Below, in pieces: positions 22,701-31,443 of a stretch of 42,375 nucleotides of DNA. Where the stretch lies: the NCBI RefSeq assembly GCF_000006405.1, contig NW_003200605.1, positions 203,813 to 246,187 of the forward strand. Reading direction: 5' to 3'. This DNA is from Perkinsus marinus ATCC 50983. Lineage: Eukaryota > Perkinsozoa > Perkinsida > Perkinsidae. Under the pieces are notes generated by a model. It was not told the DNA's origin. It worked only from the letters and a program-made list of their open reading frames with translations, and made no database searches. The position numbers and the translations under genes were made by a program. Positions within the stretch are counted from its first letter, which is position 1. Each line of letters opens with the position of its first letter.

Positions 22701-24863
22701 TCATACGTGAAATTTCCTATAATCAGCTCTGGAAACTCCCTTCGATAAGCATTCCAACCTTATAAGAATAGTTCTTTGAAATCCCGGGTCCAACCGCTTG
22801 CACCGTGACAAGGTCGACAGATTCGCAGCGTCACCCGCCTCCTCCACACATATCATCACATTACGAGTGTCCTGCATGAACCTTTGAACCTGAGGCCATA
22901 GTAGTAAACACCGTCACTGCGCCAAAAAAATTACCAAGTTGTCGATCTGGTCAGCCAACTGCTGCTTCTCCTTATCCAGGGCGAAGTCTCGGAAGCCCGG
23001 GAGATCGACAATTTGCATATCCACACAAAATGGAGACTCCACGCGAACGTATCTGATTTCGATTCTTAAAAAACTTCCAGAAATCCACGACTTTGGAAAC
23101 CCTTTTGAGTATAGGAAAATTCGCAAGTGAATGATTTCCGTGGAAAAAATGTCCAGACCAAACAGAGATGACTCTATGATGAAGAATTTTCCGAAAATTC
23201 CTAATCTGTAAATATTTTTCTTTTATTATCGATAAAATGGTAGCCTAAAAATCGGTCATTATTTTTCCTTCGCCTTGCGTGACAGTAAAATTCGTAGAAT
23301 TTTATTATAGTAAGAAATCATACGTTTTTCAACCTGTTTGCTTTGTTTCATCTCCAACTACTGCCAACCACGAGAGAGAATCATCCACAAACCTATAAAG
23401 CTTCCCGAGGTGAAACTAATTTCGAATTTCCCATACGGCTAGGAACAGATTTTCCAACGCCAACACATTAGGAACATTTTTCCCACAGTTACAAAGTCGA
23501 ATAACTCCCTGGCGACTTACACAGGATCATCCGTAACTGTCGCACCGAGCGACTCGTGAGCTTCACCGATGATTTGGGTCACTTCGTAGAGAGGGTGTTC
23601 TTGCCACTTGTTAGTCTGAGGCCGCAGGTTCGACACCCATGTCTGTCGTTTTTCCATTGCGATATTATCAAAACTCAGCCACGACAGACCCAACGCGAAC
23701 GAGTTCGATCCCCGGCAGGAGACAGTGCTGTACAAAAAGGTTCGCCCTCCTCAGCTCAGCTCAATACTTTCCTCACTATTCATATGATTTTATATACGAA
23801 TTGGAAGAATATATACGATACCTGTACAGAAACTAACAAGGAATCCCCAAAATTTCCTCACAATTTTCATATTGTCACCAACACATGTGGTTGACCATGC
23901 GTAAATTTTACCACACTGTGACACAGAGGCATTACCTTTTTATCCATAATATACCACCGCGAGTTCTTATTCTGTTGTACATTACGGAATTCCAAAACAG
24001 TTGGTCTGCGACTCCCCATAGTGCCACTGACGAAATTGAACTGTTCGCCCGCAAGAGCCTCGATAAGACGAGACCTGAGGCAAGCTGCAGTATAGGTGTG
24101 GCTACAATAGCCTCCGTGAATCAGTACATGAATATATGTTCGCTCGCCTGAGCTGAGCTCAAGAGTTTCCTCACCCATTATAGAAGTACACACATGAGTA
24201 ACGGAAATTTATCAAAAAATTTCCCGAAAATTTCCATATTTTCACCAACACACTTCGTTGACCATGTGCATCTTTTCCAAATTTCCACTGTCCACATTAC
24301 CACTCAGGAATGTCACATTTTCATCATCGTTATTCAAAATTGAGAAGAAACTTTTCATGATGAAAAATGCACTCATAGTAAACTTCACGATCAGTATATT
24401 TTTACCATAAAAAACAAGTAAGAGAGTGAGTACTCTACCAAGTGAAGTCCTCACTCCTCACTCACTCTAGCACCGCGAATATCCCCGCAGAAGTAAAAGT
24501 GAAACATCACTCGTATGTAGTAACGAGCAGCAGTATATAGTAGTCGCAGTAGTACAGTATGTAAGCAGTGCGTTGGTATAATACCAGAATGATTGAAAAC
24601 AGTTGTGTGAAATTAACATATGAGAAGAATTACTCAGAAGCCCAGATTCAACCTCATCATTACTTGCCAACAGACTGCTTGCCAATTAAAATGAACTGCG
24701 GCAGAGGGAAGTCGACGATCCCCAGTCGATCTTGAACTTTCGTTTTAACATCAGAAAGAACATCCAAGAGCTCCGAGCGTTGCTCATTGTGAGCTTGTAT
24801 GATAGAAAAGGATCGAGCTAGTTGAGGTTTAGATCTGCCATCTTGAGGAGTGTCGGAGGGCAT
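16719..24863 (-). CDS. dynamin-related GTPase, ARC5/DrpC type, 18 exons
   Basis: Large membrane-fission GTPase. Exons: 24664-24863, 23936-24074, 23521-23615, 22935-23052, 22759-22889, 22170-22258, 22000-22105, 20962-21079, 20761-20903, 20373-20442, 19884-19970, 19707-19836, 19368-19463, 18710-18906, 17844-18074, 17261-17413, 16912-17007, 16719-16856; all phases agree, giving 778 aa. Seen: G1 GKQSVGKS, G2 region SGTMGSRRPTVLEFRN, NKWQEHPLYEVTQIIGEAHE, G3 DLPGFRDFALD, RNVMICVEEAGDAANLST, G4 IRNKLDKYYRDLT, then stalk sequence (LTLPHWKDKE, FTKYMERRIEVMF, AQFRRLMYEVEVF, AERIKWFFISQKDAVV, FMELFDNTLASTFSNPWVFL, QMLVLKTFSFIRSQ). Family relatives include plant ARC5/DRP5B (plastid division) and apicomplexan DrpC. 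No PH domain was seen. The exact organelle is inference. Confidence 0.96.
17019..17132 (+). mobile_element. MITE-B copy 6
   Basis: TGGAGTTTTATTTG at the left, CTTCGGTGAAACTCCAA at the right. In dynamin intron 16. Confidence 0.75.
17642..17767 (+). mobile_element. MITE-B copy 7 (opposite internal orientation)
   Basis: TTGGAGTTTCACCCGTTTTA to TAGGGTGAAACCCCA. The interior runs opposite to copies 2-5. In dynamin intron 15. Confidence 0.8.
18297..18423 (+). mobile_element. MITE-B copy 8
   Basis: TGGAGTTTCACACGTTTATG to CACTAGGTTGAAACTCA. In dynamin intron 14. Confidence 0.75.
18450..18700. mobile_element. two MITE-A copies in head-to-head arrangement
   Basis: The left end CAGTGTTAGAGGAATATATA and the right end ATATATACCTCCAACACT are the same MITE-A terminus facing outward. 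Two copies of the CTCAGCTGAG core lie between them. In dynamin intron 14 next to MITE-B copy 8. Confidence 0.75.
19153..19310 (+). mobile_element. MITE-A copy 10
   Basis: CAGTGCTACGGAAAAATACG to CACATTCCAACACAG. In dynamin intron 13. Confidence 0.8.
19681..19706 (-). repeat. hairpin motif half-copy at the donor of dynamin intron 12
   Basis: The minus strand reads GTAAGGAAGATACGGAATAG directly from the donor. It matches the second half of the hairpin motif, so here the motif supplies the 5' splice site. Confidence 0.6.
20155..20169 (+). repeat. short intronic motif GATCTCGCTCGCCC
   Basis: Same motif as at 7630, 38950 and 40701. In dynamin intron 10. Confidence 0.5.
20534..20701 (+). mobile_element. 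MITE-A copy 11 (left end degraded)
   Basis: GGGAAAAAATACC to CTTACTCCAACACTA, with the family core AACTCCTGAGCTCAGCTGAG. In dynamin intron 9 (20443-20760). Confidence 0.75.
20926..20961 (-). repeat. hairpin motif spanning most of dynamin intron 8
   Basis: The 58-nt intron 8 (20904-20961) begins GTATCTTTAGGTTGAGCGAG and continues TAAGATACGGATTAGG. The hairpin starts exactly at the donor, and the rest of the intron is only a pyrimidine-rich acceptor tail. Confidence 0.7.
21120..21167. repeat. 48-nt foldback GTCACTGCGCCA...TGGCGCAGTGAC
   Basis: Perfect 12-bp outer arms (21120-21131 and 21156-21167) and AAATTATT/AATAATTT inner arms with a 4-nt loop. In dynamin intron 7. The arm sequence recurs in other introns (22915, 37400, 38035). 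Confidence 0.8.
21249..21346 (+). mobile_element. MITE-B copy 9
   Basis: TAGAGTTTCACCTGTTTTAC to CACTAGGGTGAGTCTA. In dynamin intron 7. Confidence 0.75.
21498..21690 (+). repeat. repeat family C, copy 2
   Basis: Homologous along its length to 13150-13345. In dynamin intron 7 (21080-21999). Confidence 0.8.
21773..21804. repeat. perfect 12-bp inverted repeat enclosing a tRNA B-box core
   Basis: TGTCCACCCCGG, loop TTCGATCC, CCGGGGTGGACA. The loop with its flanks gives GGTTCGATCC, the B-box consensus. No tRNA body surrounds it. In dynamin intron 7. Confidence 0.85.
22606..22740 (+). mobile_element. MITE-A copy 12 (3' truncated)
   Basis: GGGGGAAATATGCAAATGGT runs to TATAATCAGCTCTGGAAACTCC, then stops 18 nt before the donor of dynamin intron 5. 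Confidence 0.75.
23741..23918 (-). mobile_element. MITE-A copy 13 (inverted)
   Basis: Begins inside the family (TTCGCCCTCCTCAGCTCAGC) and ends TAAATTTTACCACACTG. In dynamin intron 2. Confidence 0.8.
24126..24290 (-). mobile_element. MITE-A copy 14 (inverted, ends degraded)
   Basis: ACATGAATATATGTTCGCTC at the left, ACCATGTGCATCTTTTCC at the right. In dynamin intron 1. Confidence 0.75.
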
Positions 24864-24902
24864 TGGGATGAAAATGGGAAAATGGAGGCCACCTGGTAAC
24901 AT

Positions 24903-24950
24903 GCGGACCTATTCTGTATCTTACGTGCTTGAACCTAAGATATGCCATTT
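24903..24950 (-). repeat. hairpin motif, copy upstream of the dynamin start
   Basis: The minus strand reads ATATCTTAGGTTCAAGCACG then TAAGATACAGAATAGG, about 40 nt upstream of the dynamin ATG. This is where a 5' UTR intron could lie. Confidence 0.6.
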
Positions 24951-25159
24951 CTACTGCGGGTCTCTGCCGTTACATTCTAGTCTACTCAACAAAACCAATT
25001 TTGAATGTTATCACTCTCACCTCCATATATCAACTCACAATTGTCTTCAGTTAAGCGCTAGCCTCCACAGGCGGGCCCTAAAAGCACCAATGAGGTCTTC
25101 TTTTATCAGCCATTTCAAGTTCAACATCACAATAGAATATGAATTTGAAGACGGAGAAA

Positions 25160-25232
25160 TGTACAGAGTGAGATTCGAACTCGGGACCATTCGAATTGTA
25201 AACGATTGCTCCACCGCTCCACCAATTATCCT
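25160..25232 (-). other. degenerate tRNA-like sequence
   Basis: The minus strand contains GGTGGAGCGGTGGAGCAATC and, 25 nt on, GGTCCCGAGTTCGAATCTC. That resembles D-arm plus T-arm, but the T stem pairs only three bases and there is no matching acceptor stem. A tRNA relic, not a functional gene. Confidence 0.45.
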
Positions 25233-25526
25233 GAATTTAGTGAAATTATTGGCGAACCGACTAGTTGAGGTCAAAGCGTCCCCAATAACAATCAGCTGCT
25301 CTATATAATGCCCAACAACGACCCCTTCACGACTACTCCACGACGATGGACACATTGGAAGGCGACACGTCAGCGGCAAGAAGGGCGATTAGAAGAGGGT
25401 CTCTTGCAAACACAATAGAAATCATGTATGAACGCTAAAACTTTGAATCTCGAACTGCATGCCCTCAGTGGCTACACGCTGTGCTCCTCAAAATCGTCAT
25501 TCAGAGCTTCCCCCATCACAGATAGA

Positions 25527-25626
25527 NNNNNNNNNNNNNNNNNNNNNNNNNNNNNNNNNNNNNNNNNNNNNNNNNNNNNNNNNNNNNNNNNNNNNNNNNN
25601 NNNNNNNNNNNNNNNNNNNNNNNNNN
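25527..25626. other. assembly gap (100 N)
   Basis: Run of exactly 100 N, the conventional placeholder for a gap of unknown size. Open frames reported across it are artefacts. Confidence 0.98.
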
Positions 25627-26280
25627 ATATCTCTACGTACAGGGGAGAAGAAACGATCACTCTTTGAGGCAAACGTGCCCGGATATATCAACTATGGGGA
25701 CGAGTCGTTAGGAACTCTACCACAGTTACTGCAGACGACGAGGAAAGAATCGATTTTTTCATGCCATGAAAGACCAGATGAATCACACCGACTGCTCTTA
25801 GTGTGGAGAGGTTGATCCTGTTGCTTACACCTATACACGCATGGGTCGATCTTTTGATATAAAGATATGACTACTGGTTGGGTCAGGCAGGAGATTAGAT
25901 CGATTCAATGCTGAGATCGGTGAATCAGGAGCCGTAGTGTTCACTGATGATCAACAGCAAACCACACGAAGCGATACTCTAGCAATTCGATATTCACCGC
26001 GGTGAAAATTGGGTATTTCACTTCTGGTGAATTTTCCAGTCTCCGCTTCCTAAGAGGTTCCTCATACTTGTACCGTGTACAGGTGAGGGAAAACTCGAAT
26101 TGGCTGCGTTTTGACGAGTTCGAACCCACGTTTCCGAAGTCATGAATTTTATTCACGAATTTCAATTTTCGTTCGCGGGCGGTGTACAGAAATCGAACTT
26201 TCATTCAGAAAAAGAAACAAGTTAAGTTATTCCACAACAGCGGGTATTCAAACAGCTTATTCTCCGCCGATCACCATCAG

Positions 26281-27246
26281 ATGGTATCCATTATCGCAGC
26301 ATCCTGGCGACATCGTTTAACATTACAGCTCCGATCGTTGCAGTTGTCACTGGGCGAGTCTCACGAGGATCTCATCAGATCCATCTGGTCTCGGATACAT
26401 CCCACTCCACCGTCTACTGTATCTCTAACGAGCACCTCATCGATCTCCGGCACTCTTACTAATATCTCCTGCGCGGATGGTCATTCGTTCGTTGGCATTG
26501 ACCTTCGCTCATTCGCGGTGTCACACCATGAGGTGGTGTCATTGAACCCTCACACTCTCGCGATGGAGACCATCGTCAGGGTAGGTCGAGACGTCAGCCA
26601 TGTCTGCGTCCACGACGATGTCGTCTACTATGCTGATGGCAAAATTAAGCAACTCAGAAGATGGTCAATTAGAGACAGTGCGGAACTCTCTTCCCTGAAC
26701 CTACCAGGTTCCCTTGCTATGCTGTGTTCATTACCAAGCGGTGTCTTCGTCGTTCTGAGCAACACTAATCGTGTTTACCGACTACAGCCGCCGAGCTACT
26801 CCTGGCTCTACCAGCTGGAGTTTGATGGGCCACTTCTCTCCTTCGATACTACGACTATGGACGAAGACTACTTCCTTTACATTCCTGATCATCTCATTGG
26901 AGACCGGCCGGTGGGTGAAGTCTGTCTCACCACGGTTAGCTCTGATGTTCTCATCACGACCATTGCTGGTGCTACGGCGGCTCGCTTCGTCCCCAATACT
27001 GATGCTTTTGCTTCTGTTTGCTGCCTCTTCGCTGATGAGCTCTCCTGCACGGTATGCCTCGTGGACCTCATAAGACAAACTACACTGTCGTACAGCACAC
27101 CCTTTATGGGATGGGATGTCTGGTCGATGGCCATCACTGATGAATGGCAGGTGCTCGTTGTTGTGGAAGAGAGTGAGGACGGCGTTGGTGGGCCGAACTT
27201 CTCCCCAGGACCTTTCAATGCCGTCACTCTTCGCTGTAACCCCTGA
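26281..27246 (+). CDS. unrecognised protein, possible beta-propeller-like repeats
   Basis: Single open frame of 321 aa from the ATG at 26281 (MVSIIAASWRHRL), preceded directly by CATCAG, so this could be an exon start with further exons upstream. The only well-supported gene on the plus strand. Composition is protein-like and third-position choice is normal. Short alternating strands such as VCVHDDVVYYADGKI, SGVFVVLSNTNRVYRL and WSMAITDEWQVLVVV suggest a repeated beta-sheet (propeller-like) fold. No family motif is recognised and no signal peptide or membrane segment is evident. The antisense frame 26782-27227 is a shadow. Confidence 0.65.
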   Translation: MVSIIAASWRHRLTLQLRSLQLSLGESHEDLIRSIWSRIHPTPPSTVSLTSTSSISGTLTNISCADGHSFVGIDLRSFAVSHHEVVSLNPHTLAMETIVRVGRDVSHVCVHDDVVYYADGKIKQLRRWSIRDSAELSSLNLPGSLAMLCSLPSGVFVVLSNTNRVYRLQPPSYSWLYQLEFDGPLLSFDTTTMDEDYFLYIPDHLIGDRPVGEVCLTTVSSDVLITTIAGATAARFVPNTDAFASVCCLFADELSCTVCLVDLIRQTTLSYSTPFMGWDVWSMAITDEWQVLVVVEESEDGVGGPNFSPGPFNAVTLRCNP

Positions 27247-27518
27247 TAGATTTTTGTATCATTTGAGCACCAACTGCTCTGTGTTGTTGGGCTGTGATGT
27301 GACCCGTACGGTTACAATTTCTGTATGCTAGAAATTCTCTCTACTTCGCCGCATCTTCTAGACAGGCGTCATCGTAGTGCGCCAGAGTGTCACGTGTGGC
27401 ACACTTGATGAAGATCATTCAAGTCATCAGTTAGTGACTTGAATGGTCTCCATCCCTGTTGTTCCAATGTACCATCACTCCAACTCGGTAACACAACACC
27501 ACCAAGGTTGTCCGAAAC
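27247..27518. other. convergent 3' flank
   Basis: Separates the 3' ends of the plus-strand gene and the PUS7-like gene. No feature seen. Confidence 0.4.
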
Positions 27519-28880
27519 TCAAGTACCCCGCACACAGACATCTAATTCATGGACACTCTTCGGTACAGACGAGGCATCTAATCCCCCAGTGATCTCCCTT
27601 ACAACTGATGTTGCGAAGGAATCAGCTGGAAGAACGAACTCCAAGAGGAGTGACAAGCCATCACCCTCTTCAACTGTCTGCCATAGGTCACGATTGTCTC
27701 GAGGTTGATGTGTCACCCACCGCCAAGTAAAGTCCTCTGGCGTGATGAGCACCGGCCTCATCTTAGCCATCAACATCAATCTCGGGCCCAAGTCTTCGCA
27801 GAAACCTTTCAGATCTTGAGAGGCTGTAAGCAACCCGTCTTCGACCAGTAGTGCTTGGAGAATGCGCCCACCTTGTGAATCAAAGAACGCAGGTTCGATC
27901 CCGGCACCAAGGATTGGCAACTTGTCACCGACTTCCGTACCGCACTGGCTCACCATTCGGTTCCACAGATAGCAGCCATACGCGTGCATATAGAACCTCC
28001 GATGCTCCTTCGGTATGGTCGTTCTTAACGCTCGGTTAAGATCATTGCGACAGTCACCTGCCAGCCGCTTCAGTAGCGCATACTCCAACTCTCTAACCCT
28101 CCCTGATGAAAGTGATATCGCCGATTTGGCATCTCGAGTTCGATGCCATTCTTCGAGCACACAACGACTAGGTGAGCTAAGTGGGGTCATGGCTGGATCA
28201 AGAAGCGCACCCACAGCGAGATCCGCTCTCTCAGCGATCAAATGACGACCGATACGAAAAGCTTGGCCAAAGGCGCCGAACCGCTGCAGTCCAGCGTAAT
28301 TGAAAACACCATTGTTTTTGATGCTATCCAGCAGGGCTTCAACCGCGTCGAAATCTGGCGAGGACAACGTGAAAGGGAAATCTCGAAGAGTTATTTGGAA
28401 TCGATTGCCGTCATGGTGACCAGCCTTCAACTGTTCTCCCACGCTCAAATCGGACAGCCGTATCGAGTTACCATTCTCATACGACTTCAATTTTTCCTCC
28501 AATTCAGCTCTGACTGATACCCTTTGAGATGTTATCGCCTTTCTGTCCTTCCAACCGGCAACACACCACTCTTTCATACTGATACCAGTCTTCCTAGATA
28601 CGTCCGCAAGAGCATCTCTCGTTGTGAGATCTTTCTTCCACAGGGTGAAGTGGATCCATTCACCAGAGAAAGTCGCTCCTTCGCATCGTGGGATCTCGAA
28701 AACTTTGAAGTCCCAGGGGTACTTCTTAAATCTGACACCTTCCGAGAGGAACTGCCGTGGTGCATGGGCTGAGTTTACAAAACGTTCCAGCCCACAGCAA
28801 ATCTCTGAAACCTCTTCCGCTCGAAGGAAGGCCCTTTTCATTGAAGCACACAAACTGCGACGTCTCGCGTGAGTCCCCAT
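27519..28880 (-). CDS. PUS7: TruD/PUS7-family tRNA pseudouridine synthase
   Basis: Converts uridine to pseudouridine in tRNA and other RNAs (TruD/Pus7 family). A single uninterrupted frame of 453 aa from the ATG at 28880; upstream in-frame codons are not ATG. Seen: N-terminal basic stretch, the family hallmark RFKKYPWDFKVFEI, HFTLWKKDLTTRDALADVSR, the catalytic motif AGWKDRKAITSQRVSV (the Asp of KD is the nucleophile), GNRFQITLRDF, motif II FNYAGLQRFG, the WNRMVSQ motif and the C-terminal LPADSFATSVVREITG. The TRUD insertion is present but short. Absence of introns contrasts with most neighbours. A B-box-like string (GGTTCGATCC on the plus strand, 27892) lies in coding sequence for GAGIEPAF and may be coincidence. 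Confidence 0.94.
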   Translation of the reverse strand: MGTHARRRSLCASMKRAFLRAEEVSEICCGLERFVNSAHAPRQFLSEGVRFKKYPWDFKVFEIPRCEGATFSGEWIHFTLWKKDLTTRDALADVSRKTGISMKEWCVAGWKDRKAITSQRVSVRAELEEKLKSYENGNSIRLSDLSVGEQLKAGHHDGNRFQITLRDFPFTLSSPDFDAVEALLDSIKNNGVFNYAGLQRFGAFGQAFRIGRHLIAERADLAVGALLDPAMTPLSSPSRCVLEEWHRTRDAKSAISLSSGRVRELEYALLKRLAGDCRNDLNRALRTTIPKEHRRFYMHAYGCYLWNRMVSQCGTEVGDKLPILGAGIEPAFFDSQGGRILQALLVEDGLLTASQDLKGFCEDLGPRLMLMAKMRPVLITPEDFTWRWVTHQPRDNRDLWQTVEEGDGLSLLLEFVLPADSFATSVVREITGGLDASSVPKSVHELDVCVRGT

Positions 28881-29570
28881 CCAACACAACGTAGATTCCT
28901 ACGAGACGCTGTTCAAGTCTATACGATATTTGAGTGAGAAACGATAGAGCAGTGCTCTAAGAGCATTGCGTTCCGCCTAATCGACGCGAAAGACGGCGCG
29001 GTACTGGAATTCGGGAAAACACTGGATTCACTGATACGACGCGAAGCGGAGCAAAGCATGTGTTGAATTCTCAAGGCCTTTGAAGCCCTGACCGTTATGT
29101 GGCCCATTTGAGGCTGCTAAAAACGATGTTCAGGAGAATCGTAATCCACTCACATCACTCTTCGAGCTCCACGACGTTACTGTGCTGAATTTACTTCCGT
29201 AACACTACCGATCTGAACAATGACTAGCGCAGCTTGTGGTAGGTCTCGGCTAAAGATATCAATAAGGATAACACGAAATGAGGACAACAAACATAGGTGA
29301 TCTCAGTTCGGAACACCAGAGGTGCAAGGGTAAGTGATCATGAGCAACAGCTTCAACAGATACTTTAAGAACATCCCAGTCAATGTCAATCCACTTCTTC
29401 TGCGCCATCGTTAGCCCCCTGCTGGGCATTGACATTGTTGTTCCTCTGCTGGTCATCGCCATTATTACCATCTTGATTTCCCTGTTGCGCGGGCTGCCCA
29501 TCGTACCTAAAGGTTCCACCAATAGTTCAAGTCAACTCACAAATAACCCTACCTTCGCCCTGAAATTTCT
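28881..29570. other. intergenic / possible 3' exon region of the membrane protein
   Basis: On the minus strand 29385-29515 reads as a Gln/Asn-rich tail (QPAQQGNQDGNNGDDQQ) after an acceptor-like CCTTTAG. It could be an alternative last exon of the membrane-protein gene. The rest is featureless. Confidence 0.35.
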
Positions 29571-30632
29571 TTAGGAATTGATATCCTCAGGAAGGGCAGA
29601 TGGAGATAGATGAACCAAATGATTCTTTGGAGGTTTGATGCCTCCTTCAGAATCGTTTTGAGTCTTCAAGGCTTTGGACCACAAAACCAGGGTCCGTCCA
29701 CCGTTTTGATTCACTCTAGCCACAGCGAAGTCGACGATGTCGGAGACTGAGCTGGCTTCGACGAAATCAGACTCCAGACTGATCCGAGAGCAGAAGAGTG
29801 AAACAACTCAACATTACCGAACTAACCTTCCGAACATTGTCAGTCGCGAAGAGTTTGGACAGGGATGAGCTGGTGATAGTGAATTCATCTTCCAACCAAA
29901 CACGATTCAACTCGCCTTCCTCATTCTCGGCCTCCACTTCTACTTCAATCACCAGTTGGCAACTGGCAGTTGCACTACCCAAGCACTACCAGGTCGGTGA
30001 CGATACACGGACACCGATGACCAGCATAAAGAGCATCACATAAGCAACCGGGGTAAACGTCACCGTAAACGTCACGAGACCGAAGCTCAGAATTTCCACC
30101 GTGGCGCCAACAAAAATCCCGAAACCGTACGAGGTAGAGGACCTCTTGCGGAGAGGACGCGGTACATCTACAGCAGTCAGCGGTAAAATTCTATCCGCCG
30201 TCTGCAGCAACCTTGTTTGATCCAGCACCAATGTGCCTTCCCCGAAGGGTCGGCATAGGATCACTTTGGATCCTATAGGTATAGTACGGATATAGAACAA
30301 CTGATTCGAAGCTGTGGAAGTCCTCGACATTACCGCACAAATTTCCGAGGTATGAAGATCAGCGAATAAGCTGTATCTATCATACGACGCCTCACTTTGA
30401 TACCTCTTGCTAGCATCTGGTCTCGACCGGTTGATACGGAGTCTAGTACCAGTACTCGCCTTCACATGCAACAAGTACGCATGGATGACCTTCTTTAAGG
30501 AGGCTTCCTACGAGTACTGTCTCCAGTAGAGGCCTTCCCGTGGCCAACTATCGGATCCTGGTGTAACCCGATGACCTCGAAATTGCGAACCTGCTGCAGG
30601 GCGGTAACGTCTTTGGCAGAGAGAATGGACAT
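29571..30632 (-). CDS. predicted membrane protein of unknown function, exons approximate
   Basis: Not recognised. Likely pieces: a first exon from ATG 30632 (MSILSAKDVTALQQVRNF), a main exon about 30000-30460, an exon about 29785-29965 rich in Glu (VIEVEVEAENEEGELNRVW) ending DNVRK, and a last exon about 29571-29766 ending PSALPEDINS. The main exon has a soluble part (DLHTSEICAVMSR, RPFGEGTLVLDQT) followed by one or two transmembrane segments (GIFVGATVEILSFGLV and VAYVMLFMLVIGV). The junction between the main and Glu-rich exons could not be fixed with certainty, and an alternative 3' end exists (Gln-rich tail). Confidence 0.5.
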
Positions 30633-31083
30633 CTGAAAGAGGGGGAAGTAAGTACAGGATAGGAGGTATTAGTATACGTGGTGCATGTGGCGGAGTTAGT
30701 AGTCCGAGACGTGGCTTTGATGTCGAGTAAGATGCTATGGCACTCAGTAAGGAAGAAAAATTTCAGGGTTTTTAAGATATACGAGGCATCATGCAGTGAC
30801 TGCATTGCAGTCTCCATGTGGTGGTTCAGGAGTGCTAAATGCTGACTCAGAGTACTCAGTACAGAGAGTGCTTAGGATACCGATGGTGAGTGCTGATCTT
30901 TAGTGGCATTCGCGAGTTCCCCTCGCGAACCAAACGTAGATGGTATGGTAGAGATGACGACTCATAATTTACAAGTGGTTGCTATCAATGGATTCGAATA
31001 GTAGCGACAGTAGTTGTCACTAGCGACGAGCGAGTGGCTATCACTACTGGCAAGATAAGGAAATTTAGTGCGACATTAGGACA

Positions 31084-31155
31084 CGTATGCCCCATCCGAG
31101 AGGCACATTATCACCGTGATGGGAAGTTCCTATTAATAACTCATCACGGCATACG
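31084..31155. repeat. nested inverted repeat CGTATGCC...GGCATACG
   Basis: CGTATGCC (31084-31091) pairs with GGCATACG (31148-31155). Inside it CCGTGATG (31114-31121) pairs with CATCACGG (31142-31149). The pairings overlap by two bases at the right arm. Confidence 0.7.
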
Positions 31156-31176
31156 AATCACATGCAGAATAATCCG

Positions 31177-31244
31177 CATGTGTAACATTAACGGTGGCAT
31201 ACTTGAGGTTCAAGTATGCCAATATTCCGTTAATATTACACATG
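31177..31244. repeat. 68-nt hairpin with 30 paired positions
   Basis: Outer arms CATGTGTAACATTAACGG (31177-31194) and CCGTTAATATTACACATG (31227-31244) with one mismatch. Inner perfect 12-bp arms TGGCATACTTGA / TCAAGTATGCCA around a GGT loop, with a 5-nt bulge on the 3' side. Confidence 0.85.
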
Positions 31245-31351
31245 TACGAAAATACGATCAGTCGGAAATTCAACCATTGCCGAAGTAGGGAAATTGAGGA
31301 AAAAATATGACTATTGACTTACTGGTTAAACGGCGATGATAGGTAGTGCAG

Positions 31352-31395
31352 CACTAGCACTAGTGCTAGTGGCGGTAGCCTACCGCCGGTAGGCT
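31352..31395. repeat. adjacent palindromes
   Basis: CACTAGCACTAGTGCTAGTG (31352-31371) is a perfect 20-bp palindrome. Next to it AGCCTACC / GGTAGGCT (31377-31395) form a stem with a GCC loop. Confidence 0.8.
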
Positions 31396-31443
31396 GCGGT
31401 AGACTCGGTTGTGGCTGAAGGGGTGGTAGTAGTCTGTGGTTGG

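Larger units (their letters stand above)
24864..26280. other. intergenic region with assembly gap, dynamin 5' side
   Basis: About 1.4 kb between the divergent dynamin and plus-strand genes, so any bidirectional promoter would be here. It holds a hairpin-motif copy (24903-24950), tRNA-like fragments (25160-25232 and around 26112) and the N gap. No convincing exon was seen on either strand. Confidence 0.45.
30633..31443. other. intergenic region with nested inverted repeats
   Basis: Holds foldbacks at 31084-31155 and 31177-31244 and palindromes at 31352-31395. Frames here lack motifs. Confidence 0.5.

Noticed and set aside
23585-23640. Apparent tRNA with D-arm-like and T-arm-like parts on the plus strand
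   Set aside because: The D-arm half is antisense to a conserved dynamin exon (NKWQEHPLYE); only the T-arm-like bases are intronic, and no cloverleaf forms.
25160-25232. Functional tRNA gene
   Set aside because: T stem has three pairs and no acceptor stem could be found. Recorded as a relic.
25428-25815. Frames crossing the N gap
   Set aside because: They depend on unknown bases.
26782-27227. Minus-strand frames of about 100 aa
   Set aside because: Shadows of the plus-strand gene 26281-27246.
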